From NCBI RefSeq assembly GCF_036898095.1, contig NC_090728.1, positions 86,154,378 to 86,218,377 on the forward strand: a DNA stretch of 64,000 nucleotides. Direction: 5' to 3'. Source of the stretch: Palaemon carinicauda (taxonomy: Eukaryota > Arthropoda > Malacostraca > Decapoda > Palaemonidae). The translations under genes and the position numbers were made by a program. Shown here in pieces: positions 24,033 to 34,600 of the stretch. The notes under the pieces were generated by a model that had not been told where the DNA came from, searched no databases, and saw only the letters and a program-made list of their open reading frames with translations. Each line of letters opens with the position of its first letter. The stretch's first letter is position 1.

Positions 24033-24330
24033 TGTGATGGGCCGAGAGAGGCTGTGACTGAGAAGGCAGGATGAAAGTGACTGAGTAACTTTATTACAGA
24101 ACATCAGCTTATATATACATAAAGTCCAGGCAAAAGGACATAAAAACATAACAGGCAATTTCATGTTCAACTGACAACCGGTTCTGTTAACAGTTAACGG
24201 TGAGAAAAACAGACATGGTTAATCAGGTCCCTATCATTGTGAGGGGAGAGCGAAAATACAAAGCATAATATATACAAAAAAAAAAGAAATGTCGTTACTA
24301 TGTATGATCGTGTGACACACAGTTGGTACA
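24033..24330 (-). repeat. 5' LTR of Mag-like gypsy
   Basis: 298 bp, minus-strand orientation, from TGTACCAACTGTGTG to a terminal CACA. Contains TTTATATATGTATA-like AT-rich sequence and an AATAAAGTT-type element (plus-strand ACTTTATTAC), a plausible polyadenylation signal. Homologous to 19862-20134. Confidence 0.9.
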
Positions 24331-24720
24331 CCTCTGATTATTATTATTCATTTTATCAACCAAAGGTAAAGGATTGTAATCCGAGTAAACTGTAATTTTT
24401 TCATTCTGTGGTCTGTTCACATAAACTTCAAACTTGCTTATCGCTGTGATTAGCGCTAGCAGTTCCTTTTCAACTGTTGAGTAGGCTCGTTGATGTTTCT
24501 TCAGCTTCGACGACATAAATCAGACAGGGTGAAGAATTTCTTCCTTGCCTTCTTGTAATAAGACAGCTCCAATCCCATTGTCTGACACATCCACTTGGAT
24601 AAAGAATTTCTTGTTTAAATCCGGTTCTGGCAGTATTGATTTTGAAGTTAATATGGCCTTCCTTTGACTTTTCCTTCTTCCTGGTATTTCGATAACGTAG
24701 GTCAGGCCACTGATCTCCAA
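24331..24720 (-). pseudogene. RNase H fragment of Gmr1-like gypsy
   Basis: Blocks read PEPDLNKKFFIQVDVSDNGI and GAVLLQEGKEEILHPV, then a frameshift, then LKKHQRAYSTVEKELLAL and KITVYSDYNPLPLVDK. VDVSDNGIGAVL and YSTVEKELLAL are hallmarks of gypsy RT-connection and RNase H. Homology stops at the edge of the Mag-like LTR (24330), so the C-terminal part was lost or displaced. Confidence 0.85.
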
Positions 24721-25640
24721 AATCCGGGATGGTTCTTGGAGCTTGGTGAGAGGGAATCTTCTTATTGGTAAGCAAATCAACACTTTCCATACCAAATCTT
24801 TTCTTCATTTTTCCTTGGCTAGTTTTCATGCTTTCTTGGGAAAATTTCCTTATCTCGCCGATCCTTTTCCTCAAATTCTTGACACATTCTCCATCCGTTT
24901 CCTCTCGATCTTACCTTTTTCTGCCAACATTTTAATCTGTCCTTTACTGAAGGGTTCTTCTCGCACTTCAATCGGATGTAAAGGAGCTTTCTTGACGTAC
25001 TCGTTAGGTTTTCCAGCCATCTGAAAAACGTCATATGTACAATAAAACTGGCTCACATCCTTATACATGTCAGGCCAGAAAAAATGTTTCATAATCTTCT
25101 CTGTCATCTTCCTTATTCCCATGTGTCCTGTCTCGTGCACTATGGTGATCACCTGTCTCCTCAACGGTGCGGAAATCTATATCTGAGGGAATTATCCCCC
25201 ATTTGACATTCCCAGGGATATCGGCGGGTCTATGCTTTCTCATAGGCAATCCATCCTTAAGATGATAACAGGTGGGAGACCACTGCACCTCCGTCTCATC
25301 CGCTGCACGGTACAATAACTCTGTTAACGTTGCATCCTTCCATTGCAATACTATCAACCTTTTCTGACTCACTTGTCTCACTTCTAACGCTGAGTTCTCT
25401 ATTCCTTCCAAATCCATTGCTTCCTTGTCTTCCTGTCCAATCGTCTGTCATTCCTCTTCTCTCAGGCTCTCATGGGAGTTCTCCTCTTCCATACCATCAT
25501 GGGAATCCTCTTCTTCTGAAAATAGATCCTCCAAGTTCATCGCTCATTCGGTTTCTCTGTCTTCTTCTGCAGCCACTTTCTTCTTTATATTCCCAGTCGA
25601 TACACGACTAGGAAACAGATACGGGTAGTCCTTCTCGAGT
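24721..25640 (-). pseudogene. Integrase fragment of Gmr1-like gypsy, core deleted
   Basis: Starts with an acidic linker (DLFSEEEDSHDGMEEENSHE) and QKRLIVLQWKDATLTELLYR. The zinc finger follows: HETGHMGIRKMTEKIMKHFF, then CTYDVFQMAGKPNE, where the expected C-x2-C pair has lost its second Cys. Directly after KAPLHPIEVREEPFSK comes sequence typical of the C-terminal region (SMKTSQGKMKKRF; TYVIEIPGRRKSQRK). The D,D,E core of about 120 residues that belongs between them is absent. Several frameshifts. Confidence 0.8.
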
Positions 25641-25644
25641 TTAG

Positions 25645-26995
25645 TCTTTTACTTATTTACTTTGACAACTGCTTTTCCGGTCCCATACAGCAGGGGAACC
25701 CCATTTTCTATAGGACCTCCACTGTCGTTTTATCTTGTTCGTTCAGAGTATTCAACATTTCATATCACGTATTGCTCATTTACTGTTAAATCATCATTGT
25801 CAAACGACTTACGGATTAAGAAAATCTTCAGTTTCCTCTTGGAAGCCTTAATGTCTTCAATCATTTAGATGTCTCGTGGAAGCTTATTGTATAGTCTCGG
25901 GGCAGCATATTTTAAGGCTCTGGAGCCTACAGTAGACATATATCTCGATTCCAATAGTTTAAACCATCTGTAACTATTCTCATGTCAACACGGTTTGTTG
26001 GCTGTGCAATATGTAGAAATTATCTTAAGTATTTTGGACAACTGGTTCTGATAACTTGGTGGGTTATTGTACATATTTTAAACTCAATTCTTGCTTTAAT
26101 TGGCAGCCAGTGTAAATCAATTAGTATAGGGGGGATCCTTTCTCTAGATGGAACATCTTTTATTAGTCTTGCTACTCTGTTTATGGTTTGTAATTTCTTA
26201 ACTTGTTCTTTTGGTAAATTGTAAAAGATGGAGTTGCAGTAGTCAACCCTGGTAATAACACAGTTTATCACAAGTTTCTTTACAGAATTCTCGTCCAGGT
26301 TTTTTTTTTATATATAAAAGCAGTATATCTTAGCTGATAACCAGCAGTGTTTACTACATTATTTATTTGGGCATTGAGAGACAATTTACATTTAAGATAT
26401 ACACGAACTTTACTAGATATCAGCACTGAGTCATTATTTATGTTCATTTGAAAATCACCCAAGCTTTTCAAAGTGTTTCTTTTTCCCACCACCATGAACT
26501 CAGTTTTGTTCTCATTTAATTTTAGTTGTTTAATTGTCATCCATTCTCAAACACTATCAAGGATACAGTTTAAGGTTTCAGTAGTGTCATCTATATCATT
26601 TATGGAAAAGTAGAATTGTGTGTCATCCACAAAAAGTTTGAGCTTCATACCATGCCTTTGTAGTTTTTTCGATAGACCGATAGTATAGATGCAGAATAAG
26701 ATTGGGCCAAGTATATTCCCCTGGGATACTCCCCCTGTTTCAAGGTTTATATGATGAATAAGAGTTTCTGATTTGCAGACAGTAATTTCGACCAACCAAG
26801 TAGTCTTTTAGGTATACGGAAGCTTGATCTTCAACGCCTATGCACCGTAGATCATTTAGTAGCAGTTCATGCACAACTGTATCAATAGCCGCACTGAGAC
26901 TGAGTATTATTAAAATACCACATTTATTTTCATCAACCATTTCCAGCATATTATTTACAACAGAGCAGATGGCTGTCTCCATAGAGTATAGTTTC
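25645..26995 (-). mobile_element. LINE-B copy 3, 5'-truncated
   Basis: Minus-strand L2/CR1-like LINE of about 1.35 kb. From the 5' side: YRKLYSMETAICSVVNNMLE at 26980-26950; SAAIDTVVHELLLNDLRCIG; SQGNILGPILFCIYTIGLS; VDDTQFYFSINDIDDT (motif C, VDD) near 26640; LKLNENKTEFMVVGKRN; and the C-terminal INCVITRVDYCNSIFYNLPK and DLHWLPIKARIEFKICTITH to 26020. It is the least damaged LINE-B copy here, but has frameshifts at about 26545 and 26280. It splits the gypsy coding sequence between KPLKYSPTTTN (27000) and DYPYLFPSRVSTG (25630). Confidence 0.9.
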
Positions 26996-26998
26996 CTG

Positions 26999-27345
26999 TA
27001 AGCAGATTAGTTGTTGTAGGACTATACTTCAATGGTTTCTCTGTTACAATGAGACTAGGCACAAACGGCGCTCCACCAACTTCATTACCCAGCAGGACTT
27101 TTACTCCTTCGACAGCCAATGAATCCTTTAACGCACAATCAAAATGACCTGTCCCCAACTCGCATGACAGTTTCAAACGACAAATAGTTTTGGGTCAAAG
27201 GCTAGACACTTGATTTGGGCTTTAATCATTCCACTCTTTGCATGGCCACCACTTGCCATTAGAATAGAGCCTTAGTTATATTAGCTTCTGAAAATTACTG
27301 AACAATTGGGTTTTCCAAAAATTCTTGTACATTTAGTGGTGCCAT
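26999..27345 (-). pseudogene. gag start and protease-region fragment of Gmr1-like gypsy
   Basis: A probable gag start MAPLNVQEFLENPIVQ begins near 27345, about 140 bp after the primer site. It soon meets stops, then joins directly to a segment reading LGTGHFDCALKDSLAVEGVK, VLLGNEVGGAPFVPSLIV and TEKPLKYSPTTTN. That wording resembles the region between protease and integrase of this gypsy group. Most of gag is deleted. Function of the segment is inferred from position. Confidence 0.55.
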
Positions 27346-27487
27346 CTTGTACTTTACAAAAGATTATACCTCTCCCCCCAAAAAATATCGTAATAATACA
27401 CAGAATCCTATCAACACTAAACTGTTCAAACCTTTTATCAAAACATGACCCTGTTATCACCAATATTTAAAACAGACTTGCTCGATC

Positions 27488-27505
27488 CCCAGGGTCTGGG
27501 CACCA
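27488..27505 (-). other. Candidate primer-binding site
   Basis: Minus-strand TGGTGCCCAGACCCTGGG, starting with TGG and lying about 5 bp after an LTR-like end (ATATACA). Position and form suit a retroelement primer site for the Gmr1-like remnant. The tRNA is not identified. Confidence 0.5.
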
Positions 27506-27510
27506 AAAAA

Positions 27511-28002
27511 TGTATATTATGACAGGAGAATTACAAAAATTCCCGATCTCCAAAACTCACCTAATTATATTACATAAGTCTGTTACACTTAAAAATAATC
27601 CCCGAGCTCTGAGAATATCATGCAACTCCCTGTAGGCAATATATATAAACACTTTATATCCAAAGGTCTCTTATGTTACACTAAAAAAAACTGGTGATTA
27701 GTTATGTGAACTATTCAAAACCAACCTCTTACTTTGGTTCTTAGTCAGGGAATCCAAAGAAATACTGAAAAAAATATTGGTGATGGAAATAATACACACT
27801 TTACCAAAATAAATACATTCTATGAAAAGTTAACAGCGATTCACGAGAATTAACACCCAAAAATCAATCATTCAAAATAGTAAATCTGAATTAGACCTTA
27901 TAGAAATATTTAATTAATTTTCTTAATGAAAAGAGTTAACACTTTAACACTCTAATGAACATACAATGATGAAATTTATATATATATAACTGTTACACTT
28001 AT
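27511..28002 (-). repeat. Probable 5' LTR part of Gmr1-like gypsy
   Basis: AT-rich non-coding stretch directly upstream (minus strand) of the primer site. It probably continues beyond the solo LTR at 28003-28327 to somewhere before the (TA)n tract at 28639. No second LTR copy is in the window to confirm the extent, so the boundary is a guess. Confidence 0.35.
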
Positions 28003-28327
28003 TGTAAGGACAACGTCCTACAACGCTTGTAGCACTCTTTTCACCTTTGTACATATTCTGTGTAAATACCCTGTAAATATTGTTTATGCATTCAAGCACC
28101 AGCCCCTCATTTTTATGTAAGACTCATTGTTATATTTCAAGCGTGGGCTTTTATATTAACCATAAATTCAATGTAAGGAAAACACAAGTGTCCCGCATTT
28201 TTCACCTGTTCGCGGTCGGACAGCCACCTACCCAGGTCACTACAATTCCATCCGCACAGGTCAATGTATTCGACCTGTCTCTGAAATAAAGCATCACTTG
28301 ACTATGGTCTGTCTCTCATACCTCACA
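28003..28327 (+). repeat. Solo LTR with TTAT target duplication
   Basis: 325 bp beginning TGTAAGGACAACGTCC and ending CTCATACCTCACA, i.e. TG...CA. It is flanked on both sides by TTAT (27999-28002 and 28328-28331), a 4-bp duplication as made by gypsy-type integrases. GAAATAAAGCATCAC (28282-28296) supplies an AATAAA signal near the 3' side. There is no internal region, so the element was reduced by LTR-LTR recombination. Orientation is from the AATAAA. Confidence 0.8.
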
Positions 28328-28638
28328 TTATGTCTTTTGGTTCACACAAGGTTACAGAACGGATAAGCAAAAATTTTAATGCACTTCCCTGTTTAAGCTA
28401 AATCTCACAGGGCCAGTTACAAGATTTATGCTAAAAAGTACTTACATTAACACACTACGCTTGAATTAACATCCAATAATTTCACCAACGTTTGAACAAC
28501 ATTATAAACGTTATACGTTGGATAAAACAAATCACTTATTCACGTTTGAGAGGACACACACTTGAGAGGAGAGAGGGCAGGCAGACGTTGGCTCTTTCAA
28601 AGGTGATAGGCTGGGTCTCTTCTTCTGCTTATGCAATG

Positions 28639-28648
28639 CTAGGTCATG

Positions 28649-28730
<82 letters not shown>
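28639..28730. repeat. (TA)n microsatellite
   Basis: About 90 bp of TA dinucleotides with rare interruptions, directly abutting the left end of the Tigger-like element, which inserts at TA. Confidence 0.97.
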
Positions 28731-29385
28731 CAGTGAACCCTCGTTTATTGCGGTAGATAGGTTCCAGACCCGACCGCGATAGGTGAAAATCCGCGAAGTA
28801 TTGACACCATATTTACCTATTTATTCAACATGTATATTCAGACTTTTAAAACCTTCCCTTGTACGTAGTACTGTTAACAAACTACCCTTTAATGTACAGA
28901 ACACTTAATGCATGTACTACAGTACCCTAAACTAAAACAGGCACAAATATTAAAGGCGATTTTATATCATGCGTTTCCTAAACACGCCAAAAAGCACGAT
29001 AAAATATGGCAACCAATGTTTTGTTTACGTTTCTCTGATCATAATGAAGAAACACATCTGTGTATAGGTTAGTTTTTGCATCGATTATATTGATTATACA
29101 GTATGTTGATTTTGTTATTACCAATGTTTTACTTAATTTTTCTTAGGACTTCCAAATGAAATGTTTTTCTTTATGACGCCGCCTGAAACGACGGCGTCAT
29201 AAAGTACGCTCAGTAAACAACCACACTCAGTAAACAAAGAAGGCATTTAACGCGCATGATGAAAGTGATAAATAATGATATTTACAGTAAAAGCTTTTAG
29301 AAAATATGTTATTACAAATATTATCTACCGTATCTATATAAAATCATACAGTACATACTGTCCGTAGCAAAGCAGGAAAACAATT

Positions 29386-29388
<3 letters not shown>

Positions 29389-29456
<68 letters not shown>
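29389..29456. repeat. (GA)n microsatellite
   Basis: 34 uninterrupted GA units inside the Tigger-like element. Confidence 0.98.
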
Positions 29457-29460
<4 letters not shown>

Positions 29461-29753
29461 TTTACGTACGTAAATGTAAATTTAAAACAAAAAAAATATG
29501 ATAAGTTACAACATGTATACTCTTTAGACTTTTAAAACCTTCCCTTTAACTTAATGCATACAGTACTAAACTAAAACAGGCACAAATATTAAAATGTTAA
29601 AATATTAAAGTAAAAAATAAAGATTGTTACTGTACTCACCACGAAAGAAGTTCAAGAAAAACTTGAATGATGATGGCGATGAATTTGCTGCACAGTAGAA
29701 ATGATGATGATGAAGCTGATGATGTCTTTTACTGTGCAGCCAATGATAGTATT

Positions 29754-30233
29754 TTACGTCTCTTCAGACGGAGGTGTCTTTTCCTGGGACACCTCTTCAA
29801 CTTCGTCCTGGGACACTTCTTCAATTTCTTCCGAGGGCATTGTGATCGGAAGTTGCTGCCGCTGCTTCTTTTTTCGATCTAAGAGCATCCTGTAGGGAGT
29901 CATGTATTCATCGATCTTGTTGCAGAATTGCATAGAACGAACCATATCCTCGTCCCACTCTTGCAACATTTCTTTCACCTCCTTCGCAAGCTTAAAGAGC
30001 TTGGCAAGCTGTTCTAATGTTAAGCCCGTTTCTTCGACATTTTCTTGGATCTCTTCCTGTGTTTCACTGTCTTCTTCACTGGCCGATTTCGTCAGGTCTT
30101 CGAGGTCTGCGGCCACGTAACTTCTACCGTCTTTTAACATATCGAGAAGCGTCACCTCAGCAATCGTCATCATCCTTCGGTGGTGTTTAGGCTCACTACC
30201 AGCCTTAGTAGAAGCAGAACGCTTGGGAGGCAT
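29754..30233 (-). pseudogene. Deletion-fused Tigger transposase ORF, 159 codons
   Basis: Open from ATG 30233 to a stop at 29754. Residues 1-42 (MPPKRSASTKAGSEPKHHRR, then MMTIAEVTLLDMLKDGRSY) match the helix-turn-helix start of Tigger1-like transposases. They then pass directly into an acidic coiled region (LTKSASEEDSETQEEIQENV; LEQLAKLFKLAKEVKEML) typical of the C-terminal tail. The central DNA-binding and DDE nuclease domains (several hundred residues in a normal protein) are absent. No catalytic activity is possible, but the frame is intact. The join at VTLLD also lacks one residue usually present in the helix. Confidence 0.8.
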
Positions 30234-30537
30234 TGAACAGTAGGATTTAACAGAAAGTTCAACAAAAAGTTCAACTTAAAACAGTCACGCACAGCACAGA
30301 CTAAAGTCCACGATAACTTAACAACATCTACACAGCGATACGACGGGAGACAAAGTGACCGCGAAAACGTAGATGCTGGAAGTTGGAGATGCGGGCAAAA
30401 CACCAATCACAGGCTAGATAACAAAATTTGAGTTCTGATTCGTCATCTATCAGCGCTTGAACCAATCACAACCCGTCTTATATGCTACGTAGGTTACCAA
30501 TTCAAAGTAAAAGATACCCTGCGTATACTGTACTGTA

Positions 30538-30539
30538 CA

Positions 30540-30577
<38 letters not shown>

Positions 30578-30584
30578 TGATACT

Positions 30585-30630
<46 letters not shown>

Positions 30631-30690
30631 TAATAATTTTAATAACAACAACAACAATAATAATAATAATAACAATAATAATAATACAGC
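30538..30690. repeat. (TAA)n microsatellite tract
   Basis: Two or three blocks of TAA repeats with short interruptions, near the right part of the Tigger-like element. Confidence 0.95.
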
Positions 30691-31251
30691 TTTACGTACG
30701 CTATTTTACGCTTTTGTTGTAGGATGTGTGTGTCTCTCTCTCTCTCTCTCGTACGCTTATTCGAAATGTGATTTTTGCAACAAAGAATAATATTGGATGC
30801 AGTACTACGTACGTATACATACAAAAGATTCATGGAAAAGAAGCACATCCATTACATTTGTAGTACAGTAGTAGCCATCAGCAGCCTTACACCATTGTAA
30901 TATGGTATGACTGCATCTGATTTGCGTTCCATGTTCGATTTAATTTTACTACGTACTGTATACAGTACTGAATTATTGTATGATCACATTCTCTTTTCGT
31001 GTTTTATTTCTTTCTGTGCTGAATTATATGTCATATGTAATGCAATGAACAATCAGTAAGAGCAGATATTACTAATTACAGTATTAATGGAATTACAGGT
31101 AACGAAATATCGTATTTGGGGTCTTCAGATATCGCGGTATTTTCGAAATTTCCGGAAAATCCGCGATATGTTTATATATATGGGTTATGAAAAAAACCCG
31201 CGAAGTGGTGAATCCGCGATGGTCGAACCGCGAAGTAGCGAGGGTTCACTG

Positions 31252-31264
31252 TATATATATATAT

Positions 31265-31318
<54 letters not shown>
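31252..31318. repeat. (TA)n microsatellite
   Basis: TA repeats directly following the right end of the Tigger-like element. Together with 28639-28730 they show the element landed in a pre-existing TA microsatellite. Confidence 0.97.
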
Positions 31319-31320
<2 letters not shown>

Positions 31321-32723
31321 ACTTAATTTATCCAGAAAATTCTAATAGATGTGGGGGGCATGGCTATAGCAGCGTAAGGTTGCCAGCGTAGTAATTTGAA
31401 GAAGGGGTACTAACCTTACTTGCGAGGCAACCCTCTCTCAGCAAAATCCACCCACCTACCTCTTGTGACAATAATAAAAAAAAGTAAATCTATTTTGAGA
31501 ATTTTCATTCCCTTTCTAACCACGTGGAAACAAAAATGACGTAATCCCTCGTGCTCATACCTCGTGTGGGTCATATAGCATACCTAAACGAGATTACATA
31601 AGACTTCATAACAAAATTACATGAAATAAAAAGGTAATTCTTAAAAAATAACGTAAATTTACATATACTGAATTGAATGAAAATACAATTAAATGAATGA
31701 CAAAATGTAATTTACATACATTTGATTAAACCTACGAGAGTGGAACTCACCTTACGAACTGGCTGTACGTCTCTTAAATACACAAATAAAATCCATGAAT
31801 AAAATACTTAATCTTATACTAGACCAGCTTCGTAAGACTTGATAAAGAACCCCTCAATAACTTTCACGGGCTCTATAAAAAATGGCTCTTGCATATAAAA
31901 AAAATCACACAGGCATTCAAGAAAGACTTATTTCTTCCAATCCCAAGGGCATTTGGAGACATTTTCTGTGAAACCTGTTGTGATACTGCTAATTTTCTTA
32001 AATTTCTATAATGCAGATGATTTCAGAAGAAGACAAGTGTTACAGTCAGCTATATCAAAACGGGGATTATGCATAATTTACTTTAATGTCTTATTCCCTT
32101 AATGATTAACTTAGCAGTAAAAATAGCAAGACAGTTACAGGGAAACAAATAATAGCCAGCAAACAAAACAATAACTATGTTCACGAATAATGACAATAAT
32201 TGTGAAGAGTTTTCTTCACTCTTCCTTATTTTTGTATTTTGTTCTAGCTCTGACTAATGTAGTAGTGACCACTGATATTTTCGCTTTTGCACTACGTTTT
32301 TTAGTACCAAGACTCAGGTAGGCTGCGTTTAGTGTTTTTGTTGACAAATACACCATGCTCTCGTGAGACACGGACCATACACTACGTAACGTTGGTTCTT
32401 TTCTTAAACAACGTATTTTGAGATAAATCATTACACTGGTTTTGATACAATTTTAGTATTGATGATTTATAAGCAGCCTATTTAGATCTCTCAGTACTAG
32501 TTCAGGTATGATTAATTTTGGGATGTTTGCCCATTGCACCCGCCCTATGCTAGATACACTTTTAAATTTATTAAATTTTGTATGCCAGAATAGGTAGAAT
32601 TATCATGTATGTATGCTCCCATAGAGTTGCAAGATTGCTGTATGTATTCTACACAAAATCCTGCATCCACCTCGCTCCTTGTAATAATATAATTCCCTGC
32701 CCAAAAATTCCTAATATGGCACT
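31319..32723. other. AT-rich DNA; contains dispersed repeat copy 32035-32180
   Basis: No recognised coding sequence. 32035-32180 is the second copy of the repeat at 18265-18410. Short frames in this stretch lack motifs. Confidence 0.5.
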
Positions 32724-33399
32724 TCAACAAGACTCACCTGTGTGAAGCTGACCCCACATGAACCGACCTGACCTTTGTATCGTCCTATTCACTAGCGACA
32801 CGTCGTCCTAACAGACAGGGCCCCATTCACCTATCTGGCTCACCCCAGTTCCATCACTAAAAGCCAAAAGAGAACGGACGAATCCTGGTGTCCTGACAAC
32901 TGGAGAGAGGAAAACAAACCTGGAAGGTGTGTCAGAAATCCCTACACCTCAACAAGACTCACCTGTGTGAAGCTGACCCCACGTGAACTGACCTGACCTT
33001 TGTATCACTCTATTCACTAGCGATACATCGTCCTATCAGACAGGGTCCCATTCACCTGTCTGGCTCACCCCAGCTCCATCACCAAAAGCCAAAAGAAAAC
33101 GGACGAGTCCTGGTGTCCTGACGGCTGGAGAGAGGAAGACAAACCTGGAAGGTGTGTAAGAAATCCCTAGACCTCAACAAGACTCACCTGTGTGAAGCTG
33201 ACCCCACGTGAACCGACCTGACCTTTGTATCACCCTATTCACTAGCGATACCTTGTCCTAACAGACAGGGCCCCATGCACCTGTCTGGCTCACCCCAGTT
33301 CCATCACCAAAAGCCAAAAGAGAACGGACGAATCCTGGTGTCCTGACAACTGGAGAGAGGAAAACAAACCTGCAAGGTGTGTAAGAAATCCCTATTGGC
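32724..33399. repeat. Three tandem copies of a ~225-bp unit
   Basis: The landmark CAACAAGACTCACCTGTGTG starts at 32724, 32949 and 33175, spacing 225-226 bp. Copies are about 90% or more alike by eye and include CCAAAAGAGAACGGACGA and GGTGTCCTGAC. The third copy ends near AGAAATCCCT at 33394. The repeat is GC-richer than its surroundings. No coding potential is evident and no family is recognised. Confidence 0.93.
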
Positions 33400-33921
33400 C
33401 AAGAAGGAAGTAACAGAGGGGTGGGCCAGTCAATGAAAGGTGCAAAGAAGCTATAGTAACGGCCGTTGTCTGGACATAGGCTACTCCATAAGTTCTTAGA
33501 AGTGAGTTTAGATAACAAACGTGGGCCCACAGTAAATTATCTCCATTCTTAGGTTACATTTTCATTTTGCGTTTTTTTGGTATTGCTGGCTCTTTAACAA
33601 TTTGGGCTGAGTGCATGGGATTTTTGTATAAACTTTTATGTATATTTCACTTTTAGAGACTTACCAAGTTTCATGTCACAGAACCACATTTAGTACTATG
33701 CTATTGCAAAGAACCTCGAGTCCTAGAGTACGAATATTTTTTATTACCATTTTATTTTTGCTAACTTTTGCATTTCTTTGCTCTTGTTAAGATGACTGAG
33801 TTAACAATGTAATTTTTGGAATAAAGTACTTAGATTAGGTTATCCATGTTCGTATCCTTACTCGTTTTATTGAATTGGTTGTGTTTGTATTGCAATTTAG
33901 TCAGGAATAGTAAGTCCAAAA

Positions 33922-33970
33922 TATTAAAAGAGTAAATTCATCTTATTTAGATGAATTTACTCTTTTAATA
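33922..33970. repeat. Perfect 22-bp-arm inverted repeat (hairpin)
   Basis: Arm TATTAAAAGAGTAAATTCAT plus CT at 33922-33943, loop TATTT, and the exact reverse complement at 33949-33970. Either strand would fold into a 22-bp perfect stem with a 5-nt loop. It lies about 60 bp upstream of a gypsy-K LTR. It may be a small fold-back element or replication-born palindrome; a role as small RNA precursor is only a possibility. Confidence 0.9.
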
Positions 33971-34032
33971 CTTAAGGGTACGTAAGGTAGCGAGTGTACA
34001 AAATATTCATTCTCACTGCTTCGAATACAGAC

Positions 34033-34600
34033 TGTTGTGTATTTTTTACTGTAACACTATATGCACAATGGGTTTTAAGAGTAATGTTGCACGGTATTGC
34101 ACTGGTAAAACATGTTTCAGCATAGTTTATAAGTGAAGTAGCATATGTTATAATGGATTTGATCCTTTATCAATTGTCTCAAAGTTAGAATGTGATTCCT
34201 CTTACTTTGTATGGCAGTAGGCTCCAGTCTTTTTAAGAGTGATCTCTTTTGTTATTTTTGTATGTTTTGTGTACGAGTTTTGTTTATATATTCTCACTCG
34301 AGAGTCACAAGTGAGTAAGAGATCATCAGAGATGTAAGCCTGGAACAAAATAAACATATGTTAATAAAGAAGCCTATAATCATATCCCACCGAGACGAGT
34401 TGGCGAAGATGCTGGTATATTTATATACAACACTGATGAACTATTATTATTCCAGGTATGTTTGAGGGCAGTAACTTTGCAAGAGTATTTATAACAAACA
34501 CCATATTTGATATTTGGCGATGAGGATGGGATATTCATATACAACACTAATGAACAGTTATTATTCAAGGTATGTTTGAGGGCAGTAACTATGCAAGTAC
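34033..34600 (+). repeat. Gypsy-K LTR (copy a) with 114-bp end duplication
   Basis: Starts TGTTGTGTATTTTTTACTG and matches the LTRs at 35680 and 50910 (minus) through TTTATAAGTG, the CTCACTCGAGAGTCACAAG block and TGTTTGAGGGCAGTAACT. The last part is duplicated: GGCGAAGATGCTGGTATATT at 34402 and GGCGATGAGGATGGGATATT at 34516 begin two tandem copies. The LTR continues after the inserted element at 34601-34950 (GAGAAACACCATATATG at 34971). No internal region follows, so it is a solo or truncated LTR. Confidence 0.85.

Larger units (their letters stand above)
19862..24330 (-). mobile_element. Ty3/gypsy LTR retrotransposon, Mag-like, two LTRs, decayed
   Basis: A complete structural unit of about 4.5 kb on the minus strand: 5' LTR 24033-24330, primer site 24014-24031, gag, PR, RT, RNase H, INT, polypurine tract and 3' LTR 19862-20134. 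The two LTRs share long blocks (CAGTTAACGGTGAGAAAAAC; GAGTAACTTTATTACAGAAC) but differ by many substitutions and by about 25 bp in length, so the insertion is old. GC content is higher than in the surroundings. The flanks do not show matching target duplications (AAATAT on the left, CCTCTG on the right), suggesting rearrangement at one end. The right end abuts the RNase H of another gypsy element. Confidence 0.93.
24331..27510 (-). mobile_element. Gmr1-like gypsy remnant (PR-INT-RNase H order), with LINE-B inside
   Basis: Minus-strand order: primer site 27488-27505; gag start near 27345; protease-region fragment 27180-27000; LINE-B insertion; pre-integrase linker and zinc finger 25640-24940; integrase C-terminus to about 24690; RNase H to 24331. 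Integrase before RNase H is the reverse of normal gypsy order and matches the Gmr1 group, described with Ty1/copia-like pol order. The RT and the integrase catalytic core are deleted. The left end is cut by the Mag-like element. Confidence 0.7.
28731..31251 (-). mobile_element. Tigger-like (Tc1/mariner superfamily) element, 2.5 kb
   Basis: Both ends read inward CAGTGAACCCTCG (28731 on plus; 31251 on minus) and both are flanked by TA, the target site of the Tc1/mariner superfamily. Subterminal segments are rich in CGCGAAGT / CCGCGA motifs, as in the Tigger and pogo group. The interior contains a short antisense coding frame (29754-30233), two copies of a GACTTTTAAAACCTTCCCTT-containing block (28838 and 29526), a (GA)n tract, (TAA)n tracts, and a perfect 13-bp-arm hairpin (29169-29204, CTTTATGACGCCG). 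It is an internally deleted element and probably not autonomous. Confidence 0.85.

Noticed and set aside
19862..24340. Target-site duplication for the Mag-like gypsy
   Set aside because: Flanks AAATAT and CCTCTG do not match, so none is reported.
28492..28782. Frames reading IYIYIY across TA tracts (also near 31087, 34717, 49354)
   Set aside because: Translation of (TA)n microsatellite; no other coding support.
34516..34535. GGCGATGAGGATGGGAT as a gypsy primer-binding site
   Set aside because: It lies inside a tandem duplication of the LTR end, and the equivalent GGCGAAGATGCTGGGA is inside the 3' LTR at 50476-50910, so it belongs to the LTR.
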